Below are positions 45,097 to 54,793 of a stretch of DNA of 64,000 nucleotides, one piece after another; the first letter of the stretch is position 1; each line of letters opens with the position of its first letter. The position numbers and the translations under genes were made by a program. The notes under the pieces are model-generated. The model did no database searches. It saw only the letters and a list, made by a program, of their open reading frames with translations, and was not told the DNA's origin. The stretch lies in assembly GCA_014239365.1 (NCBI GenBank), contig JAAZZB010000044.1, forward strand, positions 259,320-323,319, written 5' to 3'. This stretch comes from Verrucomicrobiia bacterium (GTDB lineage: Bacteria > Verrucomicrobiota > Verrucomicrobiia > Limisphaerales > UBA1100).

Positions 45097-46281
45097 ATGC
45101 CCGAACCCACGCCCATTGAAAATCAAGTTGCCGGCCACGTGCGCGCGTTGCCGCCTTCGGGCATTCGTGAATTTTTTGAACTGGTGCAGGGACGGCCGGA
45201 AGTCATTTCGCTGGGCGTGGGCGAGCCGGATTTTACCACGCCGTGGCACATCCGCGAAGCCGCCATCTTCGCGCTCGAACGAGGCAAGACGAGCTACACT
45301 TCCAACCTCGGTTTGCTAAAACTGCGCGAGGCCATCAGCCGCTACGTGGCTCAACACTTTGGCCCGGAGTACCATCCGGAAAATGAAATCCTGGTCACCG
45401 TCGGCGTCAGCGAAGCGCTTGATCTTGCCCTGCGCGCGCTCATCAATCCCGGCGATGAGGTAATTTATCACGAGCCGTGTTACGTGAGCTACTCGCCCAG
45501 CATCGCGCTCACCCACGGCGTGCCGGTTCCCGTTGCGTGCCGTGCGGAAGAAAAATTCAGCGTCACCGCCGCCGCGATCGAAGCGGCCATCACGGACAAG
45601 AGCCGCGTGTTGATGCTCAATTTCCCCACCAACCCAACCGGCGGCACGATGACGCGCACTGAATTGCAGGCCATCGCCGACCTCGCCGTGAAGCATAACC
45701 TCATCGTGATCACCGATGAAATTTATGCCGAACTCACGTTCGAAGGCGAACACACCAGCATCGCGAGCCTTCCCGGAATGCGCGAACGCACGATTTTTTT
45801 GCACGGCTTTTCAAAAGCTTACGCGATGACCGGTTTCCGCATCGGCTACGCTTGCGGTCCTATCGAATTGGTGGGCGCGATGACGCGCATACATCAGTAC
45901 TCGATGTTGTGCGCCAGCCTTCCCAGTCAGGAAGCCGCACTCGAGGCGCTGCGTAATGGCGACGCGCCGATGGCCGAAATGCGCGAGGCTTATCGCCAGC
46001 GCCGCAATGTGATGGTGAACGCGCTCAACGCGATGGGGCTCGAATGCCATTTGCCGCGCGGCTCGTTTTATGCTTTTCCCAGCGTGCAATCCACGGAGTT
46101 GGATTCAAAAACTTTTGCCGCAAATTTACTGGAAGCCGAAAACGTGGCTGCCGTTCCGGGCAATGCGTTTGGCGAAAGTGGCGAGGGTTTTCTGCGCTGC
46201 TGTTTCGCCGCCGGTTTGGAACCAATCGAAACGGCGATGGAACGAATGGCGCGGTTTGTGGTAAACACGAAAAAGGGCTGA
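45097..46281 (+). CDS. Class I/II PLP-dependent aminotransferase
   Basis: The 394-residue enzyme has the fold-type I layout. SLGVGEPDFTTPWHIREAA is the substrate-loop start, NFPTNPTGG holds the cofactor Asn, VITDEIYAELTFEG the cofactor Asp/Tyr, and K240 in LHGFSKAYAMTGFRIGYACG binds PLP. The sequence groups with aspartate/aromatic aminotransferase-like enzymes, but the amino acid used cannot be fixed. It lies 48 nt after clpX and ends in a strong terminator that overlaps its stop codon. Confidence 0.9.
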   Translation: MPEPTPIENQVAGHVRALPPSGIREFFELVQGRPEVISLGVGEPDFTTPWHIREAAIFALERGKTSYTSNLGLLKLREAISRYVAQHFGPEYHPENEILVTVGVSEALDLALRALINPGDEVIYHEPCYVSYSPSIALTHGVPVPVACRAEEKFSVTAAAIEAAITDKSRVLMLNFPTNPTGGTMTRTELQAIADLAVKHNLIVITDEIYAELTFEGEHTSIASLPGMRERTIFLHGFSKAYAMTGFRIGYACGPIELVGAMTRIHQYSMLCASLPSQEAALEALRNGDAPMAEMREAYRQRRNVMVNALNAMGLECHLPRGSFYAFPSVQSTELDSKTFAANLLEAENVAAVPGNAFGESGEGFLRCCFAAGLEPIETAMERMARFVVNTKKG

Positions 46282-46312
46282 GTTTCCTCAGCCCTCCTTC
46301 TTTGATTTTTTT
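46270..46312. terminator. Bidirectional terminator between aminotransferase and dnaA
   Basis: GGGCTGAG (46275-46282) and CTCAGCCC (46287-46294) form a perfect 8-bp stem with loop TTTC. Five A residues precede it, which serve as the T-tract for dnaA on the minus strand. A T-rich stretch ending in seven T residues follows on the plus strand. The aminotransferase stop TGA is inside the left arm. Confidence 0.88.
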
Positions 46313-46328
46313 AACCTTTTATTGACTC

Positions 46329-47681
<1,353 letters not shown>

Positions 47682-48070
47682 TTTTGTTTCGTCGCTAAAT
47701 GTTAAAATTAAAATATTCGTTCACAGTGCCAACTCATTGTCGACGTGGGCCCAAAGGCCCGGTTGGGTTGCCCTTGCGGGCGGGTGGCAAATCACCCTTT
47801 GTGTCTCGCTCCATCTCTCGACACCACTTCCCGGCAAGGAGCATTGCTGCTCGGTTTGCTGGGACGCGGCGCAATGTGTATGCGATCGGCACATCAGTTG
47901 CCACGCCAAGCTATTATCTTTTGTTCACGCCTTGTTCACACACCGCCTTCGGACTTGACAAAGCCAAAAGCAACGCGTCGTTCACGCAAGTGTTTGGTAT
48001 AAAAATACGCATTATAAAAACTCAGGTTGCTCGCTGAACTCAATGATGCAAAGAAGACGCGCCGGAAAAT
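47682..48070. other. dnaA upstream region, candidate replication origin
   Basis: This 389-nt gap has four 9-mers of the form TYGTTCACR, all on the plus strand: TCGTTCACA at 47717-47725, TTGTTCACG at 47921-47929, TTGTTCACA at 47932-47940 and TCGTTCACG at 47978-47986. They resemble diverged DnaA boxes. The middle two are 11 bp apart, one helical turn. AT-rich stretches (47700-47717, 47994-48020) could unwind. It may instead be only the dnaA autoregulatory region. No protein-coding gene is evident. Confidence 0.4.
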
Positions 48071-48490
<420 letters not shown>

Positions 48491-48573
48491 TCAACTTTTT
48501 GTTAGATTCGGAATTGACAAGTTTTTGAAAGCAATCTCGACAGCGCTCCATTGCCCCGCTAAATCTTCCGCCG

Positions 48574-49683
48574 ATGGGTTCGCTCTACCGCCATTGCCTC
48601 CGCCCGCTGCTGTTTTGGCAGGATTCGGAGGCCGTTCACAACCGCGTTTTGCGGGGCCTTTCCGTATCCGCTCGCCTGCCCGCGTTGCCGCTGCTCACCG
48701 ATGCGCTCTATGGCGCGCCGGATATGCCGGTCAATTTTGGCGGGTTGAAATTTCCCAACCCCGTCGGGCTCGCCGCTGGAATGGACAAAGCCGCCGCCGC
48801 TGTGCCGATGTGGGAACGGCTCGGATTCGGCTTCGCTGAGCTGGGCGGCGTCACGCGCCACGCGCAAGCGGGCAATGACACACCGCGAATGTTTCGCGCC
48901 GTGGCGGATCGCGCGCTGGTCAATCGGATGGGATTCAACAATCCCGGCACCGAAGCGATGGCCGAAGCACTGCGCGGCTGGCGCGCACGCGAGCAATGGC
49001 CGACGCATCCCATCGGCATCAACCTCGGCAAATCAAAGATCACGCCGCTGGAGGAAGCCGCAGAAGATTATGCGTTTTCATTTGACGCGCTGCAGGGCTT
49101 GGCGGATTTTTTTGTGGTCAACGTCAGCTCGCCCAACACGCCCAACCTGCGCGCGTTGCAGGACAAAAGTGCGCTGGATGAAATCCTAAAAATCCTCCGC
49201 GCGGTGAATGCCGACATGCCGCTCTTGATAAAAATTGCGCCCGATATATCGACCGATGCCATCGACGATGTGCTCGACCTCGCCACCTCCCATTCCCTCG
49301 CCGGCATCGTGGCCACCAACACCACCATCGAACGGCCGTCTTCAAATGATTCGCAGTGCAAAAAAATCTACGCCGAAACCGGCGGCTTGAGCGGCGCACC
49401 CTTGCGCGCGCGCAGCACAGAAATCATCGCCCACATTTACAAACACACCAACGGCAAGCTCCCCATCATCGGCGTGGGCGGCATTTTCACGGCGGACGAC
49501 GCGTGGGAAAAAATCACCGCCGGCGCCAGCCTCGTGCAGGTTTATACCGGCCTCGTTTACGAAGGGCCGTCCATTGCCAGCGACCTCGTGCGCGGGCTGA
49601 AGGCGCGGATGGAAAAAGAAGGCGTGCGGTCGTTGGGCGATTTGGTGGGTTCGGCGGACTCGCAAGCTCGTCCCTCCAAATAA
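48574..49683 (+). CDS. pyrD: Dihydroorotate dehydrogenase, quinone-linked (class 2)
   Basis: The 369-residue protein has the class 2 N-terminal helical extension (LYRHCLRPLLFWQDSEAVH), then the FMN barrel: FPNPVGLAAGMDKAA, ELGGVTRHAQAGN, VNVSSPNTPNLRALQ with the class 2 catalytic Ser, and IGVGGIFTADDAWEKI. It oxidises dihydroorotate to orotate in pyrimidine synthesis at the inner membrane. The last eight residues (DSQARPSK) and the stop are encoded by the left arm of a dispersed palindromic repeat, so its C-terminus was reshaped by that repeat. Confidence 0.94.
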   Translation: MGSLYRHCLRPLLFWQDSEAVHNRVLRGLSVSARLPALPLLTDALYGAPDMPVNFGGLKFPNPVGLAAGMDKAAAAVPMWERLGFGFAELGGVTRHAQAGNDTPRMFRAVADRALVNRMGFNNPGTEAMAEALRGWRAREQWPTHPIGINLGKSKITPLEEAAEDYAFSFDALQGLADFFVVNVSSPNTPNLRALQDKSALDEILKILRAVNADMPLLIKIAPDISTDAIDDVLDLATSHSLAGIVATNTTIERPSSNDSQCKKIYAETGGLSGAPLRARSTEIIAHIYKHTNGKLPIIGVGGIFTADDAWEKITAGASLVQVYTGLVYEGPSIASDLVRGLKARMEKEGVRSLGDLVGSADSQARPSK

Positions 49684-49721
49684 ACGCACCCCGCCCTTGG
49701 AGGGACGAGCTTGCGAGTCCG
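49655..49721. repeat. Palindromic dispersed repeat, second copy of 1970-2103 inner element
   Basis: Arms 49655-49678 and 49698-49721 are perfect 24-bp complements with a 19-nt centre. They are identical to the inner arms at 2007-2030 and 2046-2069. The left arm encodes the last residues of pyrD. The right arm ends 10 nt before the cmk stop (49731). Confidence 0.93.
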
Positions 49722-49730
49722 AAGCGTAAC

Positions 49731-50384
49731 TTAATCGTTTCTCAACCGATCTTCCACAATCGCCATAATCCGCGCGCTCGTTTCCTCGGGCGTTTCACCG
49801 GCGTTGTTAATCACCGTGGCACCGTCGGCCACCACCAGCGGTGAGGCGGCGCGAGTGCTGTCGCGTTGATCGCGCGCGGCGAGGTTGTCCGAAACCCCAT
49901 CGGCATCGCGGCGGGCTTGGCGCACGGCGGCGGCGGCGTCCATGTAAAATTTGTGCGGCGTCTCGGGAAAAATGTTGGACCCAATGTCACGCCCTTCCAT
50001 CACGAGATTTCCGAACTGCACGCACGACCGCTGGCGTTCCTTCATCCAATCGCGCACAAACGGCACGGCCGCCACGTGGCTCACGGCGGCGCTGGTTTCC
50101 TCCGTGCGGATTTCTGCCTCCGGAAAAACCCCATCCACCTCCAGCCAAATACTGCCCTCGCGATTCACCAACGCCGCGGGCCATTCGCGGCACAGCGCGG
50201 CTACGGCCTCGGCATCGTTGATATCAATTTGTTTTTCCAGCGCGTGCCACGCGAGGGTGCGGTACATCGCGCCGGTGTCCACGTAGGCGTAGCCCAGCGC
50301 GGCGGCGATGATTTTGGCGTTGGTACTTTTGCCACTGGCACTAGGGCCGTCGATGGCGATGACGATGGATTCGGGTTCACTCAA
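49731..50384 (-). CDS. cmk: (d)CMP kinase
   Basis: The 217-residue enzyme has the P-loop GPSASGKST at residues 13-21, YVDTGAMYRTLAW, and the NMP-binding motif EGRDIGSNIFP. It phosphorylates CMP and dCMP with ATP. It lies downstream of tyrA and aroA on the minus strand, an order seen in other bacteria. The gap to aroA (134 nt) holds a repeat. It converges on pyrD. Confidence 0.93.
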   Translation of the reverse strand: MSEPESIVIAIDGPSASGKSTNAKIIAAALGYAYVDTGAMYRTLAWHALEKQIDINDAEAVAALCREWPAALVNREGSIWLEVDGVFPEAEIRTEETSAAVSHVAAVPFVRDWMKERQRSCVQFGNLVMEGRDIGSNIFPETPHKFYMDAAAAVRQARRDADGVSDNLAARDQRDSTRAASPLVVADGATVINNAGETPEETSARIMAIVEDRLRND

Positions 50385-50435
50385 GGCGCAGGGAAATTAG
50401 CAGAATGACCGCACGAAAGGCGAACTGCATTTTTC

Positions 50436-50509
50436 AACCACAGATTACGCAGAGTTTCGCAGATTTAAACCCAGAAAAAAATCTGCGTTAATCTGTGAAA
50501 TCTGTGGTT
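50436..50509. repeat. Palindromic dispersed repeat between cmk and aroA
   Basis: AACCACAGATT at 50436-50446 is a perfect complement of AATCTGTGGTT at 50499-50509. Inner parts (GCAGA and TCTGCG) also pair. The outer sequence resembles the outer arm of the 1970-2103 element and part of the arm at 23896 (TTTCACAGATT). Confidence 0.8.
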
Positions 50510-50517
50510 AGTATGGG

Positions 50518-51768
50518 TTAGCTCGCAAACAAATTCTCGCCCGCGAGCACGTTGCCTTCGGCATCGCGGATTTCTGCGCCCAATTCGCTGGAAAGTTTTT
50601 GGAAGAAGTTGGGGAAAGTTTTCTTCACGCACGATGGATTACGCAGGCGAATGCCGCCGATTTTCAAACCGAGCATCGCGAAACACATCGCCATTCGGTG
50701 GTCGTTGTACGTGTCGATTTCCGCGCCGTGCAGTTCGGGCGAAGGCTCGATGTGCAGCGTGTCGCCTTCCTCCGTGATGCGCGCGCCGCATTTCGTGAGC
50801 TCGGTGCGAAGGGCGCGGACGCGTTCGCATTCCTGCACGCGCAGCCGATGCAGCGCGGGGAAGCTCACGGAATGCTCGGCCAAGGGCGCGAGCACGATGG
50901 CGGTCATAATGCTGTCGCCGAGGTCGGTGTTATGCGTCACCTCGCGCGGCAGATTGATGAAGCGCGGAAACTGCGCGTCGATCTGCCAACCGGTGAGCGG
51001 CCAGTGCGCCACTTCGACGCCCTCGTGAAAGCAGTTCACTCCCCAAAAATAACTGCCGCTGGAAGCATCCGGCTCGATGACAAACTCGCCTCCCGCGTGC
51101 GGGAACGCCTCGATGAGTTCGCGCGTCATATTAAGGTACGGCGCTTCGTCGGCATTGTCGCCGACGATGTCGACAATCCAAGTGCCCGCGCGCGCGGAAA
51201 GTAACAGCGCACTGGCAAACTGCGAACTCTCGCGTAGGCTCACCGAGCAGGCGATTTCGCGCGGACCGGTGCCGTGGAAGATCGCCGGCAACAAATCATT
51301 ATCCGAATCGATGCGATACTTCATCCGGCGCAGCGCGTGGAACAGCTCGCCCTGCGGCCGCACGTGCATTCGCCCCACACCGCTCAACCGCACCGCGCCA
51401 TCAGCAAGACAAACGAGCGCGCCCAGAAACCGCGCCGCCGTGCCGGCATTGCCCACAAAAATTTCCAGCGGCGCCTCCGCCGTGCCCGCGTAAGGCACGC
51501 GCCCGCCGAGGCCCTGCACGGTGAGATGGCGATTACACGGCTCGGCGACATCCTCCGCCACGTTGATTTCAAATCCCAGCAGCCGCAGCGCGTCCACCAT
51601 AATTTGCGTGTCCTCGCTCCACAACGCGCCCGTCAGCCGCACCTCGCCATCGGCGAGCGCCGCGAGAATCAGCGCGCGATTGGTGATGCTCTTGGAGCCG
51701 GGCACCGTCACGTTCGCCGTCACCGCTTCGGGCAGCGGCACTATTTCGATGAGGTCGGGCAACGGCAT
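50518..51768 (-). CDS. aroA: 3-phosphoshikimate 1-carboxyvinyltransferase (EPSP synthase)
   Basis: Starting at ATG 51766-51768 gives 416 residues. The two signature motifs are VPGSKSITNRALILAALADG near residues 20-39 and GNAGTAARFLGAL near 93-105. RVQECERVRALRTELTKCG near 325-345 is the third conserved block. It makes EPSP from shikimate-3-phosphate and PEP. The ATG overlaps the tyrA stop (TAATG), so tyrA and aroA are coupled. An upstream frame starting at 51795 lies within tyrA and was rejected. Confidence 0.94.
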   Translation of the reverse strand: MPLPDLIEIVPLPEAVTANVTVPGSKSITNRALILAALADGEVRLTGALWSEDTQIMVDALRLLGFEINVAEDVAEPCNRHLTVQGLGGRVPYAGTAEAPLEIFVGNAGTAARFLGALVCLADGAVRLSGVGRMHVRPQGELFHALRRMKYRIDSDNDLLPAIFHGTGPREIACSVSLRESSQFASALLLSARAGTWIVDIVGDNADEAPYLNMTRELIEAFPHAGGEFVIEPDASSGSYFWGVNCFHEGVEVAHWPLTGWQIDAQFPRFINLPREVTHNTDLGDSIMTAIVLAPLAEHSVSFPALHRLRVQECERVRALRTELTKCGARITEEGDTLHIEPSPELHGAEIDTYNDHRMAMCFAMLGLKIGGIRLRNPSCVKKTFPNFFQKLSSELGAEIRDAEGNVLAGENLFAS

Positions 51769-52628
51769 TACAAATCCTCCCTTCCAGCCAGCCAACCGTC
51801 GCGGGCGATTTGGCCTTCGGCAAAAAATTTCTCCAACGCCGCCGCGTCCTTTTCCGACAACGCGGTTTTCAATCGATCAATTTCCGTTTGCAAATCCTCC
51901 AACGCCATTGCGATGGCGGCGGCATTGTCCATCGCGATATCGCGCCACATTCCAGCTTCGCCGGATGCCAACCGCGTGGTGTCGCGAAAACCCGTGCCGA
52001 GAAAATCGCGTTCACCCGCTCGCGGTGAGGCCAGCACTGCATTCACCAAAGCGCTGGCCAGCACGTGCGGCAAATGACTCGTCCGCGCCACGACAGCATC
52101 GTGATCGGCCGCCGTGAGATTCACCACGCGACTGCCGAGCGCAGTCCAAAAATTCGAAATGGTTTCCACAGTTGCCGCATCGCTGGCCTCGGTGGGCGTC
52201 ACCGCGCATACCGCGCCTTCGAGCAAATCGCCGCGCGCATGGATCACGCCCGCTTTTTCTGAACCGCACAGTGGATGGCTCCCCACAAAGCGCGGCAACA
52301 CCGGCTCCACCGCTGCCACCACGCTCGCCTTCACGCTGCCCACGTCGGTGATGATTGTGTCCGCCGCCAAGTGCGGTTTCACCGCCGCCGCCAATTCGCC
52401 CATTTGGCCCACGGGCGTGCAAAGAATAATCAGATCCGCATCGGCCACCGCCTCGGCGATGTCGAGCGTGGCCTCGTCCACCACGCCCGCCGCGAGGCAT
52501 TCAGCAATGCTTTCCTCGCGCCGTACTAGCCCGCACACACGAGCCGCCACGCCGCGCTGCTTCGCCGCCAGCCCGACGGAGCCGCCGAGTAAGCCTACGC
52601 CGATGAGGGTTATTTTGGGAAAAGTCAC
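51768..52628 (-). CDS. tyrA: Prephenate dehydrogenase (TyrA)
   Basis: From GTG 52626-52628 the product is 286 residues. ITLIGVGLLGGSVGLAAK is the NAD-binding motif, and the catalytic His region is GSHPLCGSEKAGV. The frame is open upstream to a TTG at 52662-52664, but that codon lies in a repeat, so I prefer the GTG just before TFPKITLIG. It oxidatively decarboxylates prephenate to 4-hydroxyphenylpyruvate for tyrosine. Its stop overlaps the aroA start. Confidence 0.9.
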   Translation of the reverse strand: MTFPKITLIGVGLLGGSVGLAAKQRGVAARVCGLVRREESIAECLAAGVVDEATLDIAEAVADADLIILCTPVGQMGELAAAVKPHLAADTIITDVGSVKASVVAAVEPVLPRFVGSHPLCGSEKAGVIHARGDLLEGAVCAVTPTEASDAATVETISNFWTALGSRVVNLTAADHDAVVARTSHLPHVLASALVNAVLASPRAGERDFLGTGFRDTTRLASGEAGMWRDIAMDNAAAIAMALEDLQTEIDRLKTALSEKDAAALEKFFAEGQIARDGWLAGREDL

Positions 52629-52652
52629 CGCGCGGATAATGAGGGGGGAACG

Positions 52653-52714
52653 CCCAATGACCAAGACTCAAAACCCAATGAAGCCCCAAAACTCAAACCC
52701 CAATGGGTCATTGG
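52653..52714. repeat. Imperfect palindromic repeat; contains the cbiX-like stop
   Basis: CCCAATGACC (52653-52662) pairs approximately with GGGTCATTGG (52705-52714), and the interior has several AAACCC/CCCAAAA units. The minus-strand stop of the cbiX-like gene (52708-52710) and its last residues (SNLQ) lie in the right arm. It separates that gene from tyrA. Confidence 0.65.
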
Positions 52715-53556
52715 AGATTGGACATTTTTTCGCGCACGCGCGCAAGAATCACTTCCGCCAAACCCGCTTCACTGCCGATGGCCTCGGTGTACCATACCAA
52801 TTTCCCTTTCCGCTCGGTGGGATTGCGCCACGTGGGTTGATCGGCGGCGAGGCGTTGCTTGACGCGGGCCTCGGGTTCACCCAGCAGCACGGGGATGTCT
52901 TCCACCGTGTGCAAACCGTCGGCGATGAAGAAGGGGACCATCACGAGATGCGGCGCTTCGGTGGCGGTGAAGCAATCGGCGATGAACGGTGCTTCCTCCA
53001 TAAAGACCGGCAGCACATCGGCGTATTCGCCCAGCGCGGCGATGGCCTCCACTTGGGCTTCGATGGCTTTGCGGGAGTTGGCGTTTTTCTCGGTGCCGTG
53101 GCCGGCGATGAAGAGCGCCGTCTCCGCGGGCTTTGGGGCGCGTGGGAAAGGATGTTTGGCGATCACTTCCCGCGCGCGGGCGAGGAGCACATCGGTCATG
53201 CTCGCGTGGGTGCCGATGGGGTGACAGTATATAATAGTGCGGCCGTCGATTTGCTGGATGCGTTCGTAATCGATTTGTCCAGCTTTCGCGAGGCCGAGGC
53301 GGTGGGGAATGGTTTGCTCGGTGAAATGGCCTTCGCTGATGGTGACGGGAACCACAAAAATTCTTTGGGCGGAAACGAGTTTGAGTGCGTCATCAATTTT
53401 GGGTTGCTCCAAATTGAAGGCACAGGCGACCTCGGCAAAGATGTTTCGCGCGCGCAGTTCGTCGGCCAAACGGCGCGTGGGCGCGCTGGATTGCGCGTTC
53501 ACGGTGCTGCCGTGGGCGATCAACACGAGTGCGTCATTGGAAAAATGATCAACCAT
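52708..53556 (-). CDS. CbiX-like sirohydrochlorin chelatase, two-domain
   Basis: The 282-residue protein has two CbiX-type modules. The first opens ALVLIAHGSTVNAQS (His in AHGS) and the second ALFIAGHGTEKNANSRKAIE (His in GHGT), each with a metal-chelating-type His. Family members insert Co2+ or Fe2+ into sirohydrochlorin. The start ATG at 53554-53556 is preferred over an in-frame TTG one codon earlier. It follows the Fe-dependent dehydrogenase by 27 nt, so it is likely in the same transcript. Whether it works on a tetrapyrrole here is not shown by context. Confidence 0.8.
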   Translation of the reverse strand: MVDHFSNDALVLIAHGSTVNAQSSAPTRRLADELRARNIFAEVACAFNLEQPKIDDALKLVSAQRIFVVPVTISEGHFTEQTIPHRLGLAKAGQIDYERIQQIDGRTIIYCHPIGTHASMTDVLLARAREVIAKHPFPRAPKPAETALFIAGHGTEKNANSRKAIEAQVEAIAALGEYADVLPVFMEEAPFIADCFTATEAPHLVMVPFFIADGLHTVEDIPVLLGEPEARVKQRLAADQPTWRNPTERKGKLVWYTEAIGSEAGLAEVILARVREKMSNLQ

Positions 53557-53583
53557 CAACGCGGGCAGTGTCGCGCGGACGGC

Positions 53584-54759
53584 TCAAGAGGCAAAGGCTT
53601 TTTGATACAAGCCCGTGAAATCGGCGGCCGTGATGTCGCGCGGATTGAAGCTGGCGGTCCATTGGGCGGCGGCTTCCTCCGAGAGCGTTTCCAGCCGCGC
53701 GGCGTCCACGCCGACGGCGGTGAGATCGCGCGGAAGGCTCGCGGTGTCCAGCAACGTTTCCAGCGTTTGGGCCAGCGATTCCGGCGCGGGCGTGCCGTTG
53801 TTGGCGGCCACGGAGGTGCCTTTCACAAACTCAGCGTACGCCTCGGCGATGGCTTCGTCGCCGGCATTAAAGCGCACCACGTGCGGCAGCATCATCCCCA
53901 CCGCTTGACCGTGCACCACGTTGTAATGAGCAGTGAGCGGATTGGCCGCCGAATGCGCCGCGCCCAACATGCTGTGCTCGATGGCGGTGCCGGCGTACGC
54001 CGCGCCGAGGAGCATTTGGCCGCGGGCGTGTAAATCATCCGGCGACTCCAGCACGCGGCTGAAACTTTCCAGCATCATTTGAAATGCCGCGCGCGAATAT
54101 TTCAGTGAGGTCTCATTGCGCTTGCGAGTGACGGCGGTTTCCACCGCGTGCGCAATGGCGTCGATGCCCGTGCAAGCGGTGACGCGGGCGGGTTGGGAAA
54201 CTGTGAGTTCGGGGTCAAGGATCGCCACCTTCGCTAATGCCTTCGGATCGCCGCACGCCATTTTTTGGTGCGTGGTGTTGTCGGCGATGAGCGCGAAACT
54301 TTGGCATTCGCTGCCCGTGCCGGCGGTGGTGGGAATCATAATGGACGGCAACATCGGCTGGCTCGCCTTGCCGACCCCCCAATAATCCTTCATCGCGCCG
54401 CCATTGGTGAGAATGAAATTGCAGCCCTTCGCGGTGTCCATCGAACTGCCGCCGCCAAGGCCGATAATGAAATCAACCGCATCGGCTTTTGCAACCGCCA
54501 CGCATTCTTCCACACAAGCGGTGGTTGGATTTTCTTTCGAGCGATCAAACACCGAAACCCCGATGCCCGCCGCCTCAAGATTTTCGCGCACGCTCCCCGC
54601 GTGCCCAGCGGCCACAATGCCGGGATCGGTAACGAGCAACGCCTTCGTCGCACCCAGTTCCCTCGCCAATTCGCCCGTCTGCGCCACGCCTCCATTGCCA
54701 AACACCAACCGCAAGTGCGGATGATTTTCTTGCAATGGATTTTCAGCGGGATGACTCAC
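53584..54759 (-). CDS. Iron-containing alcohol dehydrogenase
   Basis: I use the GTG at 54757-54759 (391 residues); a TTG two codons earlier is possible. LGGGSSMDTAKG is the NAD-binding motif, and MIPTTAGTGSE is a family marker. Metal ligands are in CTGIDAIAHAVE and MLGAAHSAANPLTAHYNVVHG (Asp and three His). The reaction is reversible NAD(P)-linked alcohol/aldehyde conversion. The gene lies 34 nt after the aldehyde dehydrogenase and belongs to the eight-gene minus-strand unit. Confidence 0.9.
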   Translation of the reverse strand: MSHPAENPLQENHPHLRLVFGNGGVAQTGELARELGATKALLVTDPGIVAAGHAGSVRENLEAAGIGVSVFDRSKENPTTACVEECVAVAKADAVDFIIGLGGGSSMDTAKGCNFILTNGGAMKDYWGVGKASQPMLPSIMIPTTAGTGSECQSFALIADNTTHQKMACGDPKALAKVAILDPELTVSQPARVTACTGIDAIAHAVETAVTRKRNETSLKYSRAAFQMMLESFSRVLESPDDLHARGQMLLGAAYAGTAIEHSMLGAAHSAANPLTAHYNVVHGQAVGMMLPHVVRFNAGDEAIAEAYAEFVKGTSVAANNGTPAPESLAQTLETLLDTASLPRDLTAVGVDAARLETLSEEAAAQWTASFNPRDITAADFTGLYQKAFAS

Positions 54760-54793
54760 GGGCAATGTATGACGTCTCGTGCGAGGCGCTTGT

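Noticed and set aside
52114-54033. Plus-strand frame of 639 codons
   Set aside because: It is antisense to tyrA and the cbiX-like gene, which have complete motifs, and it has no domain of its own. High GC gives long shadow frames.
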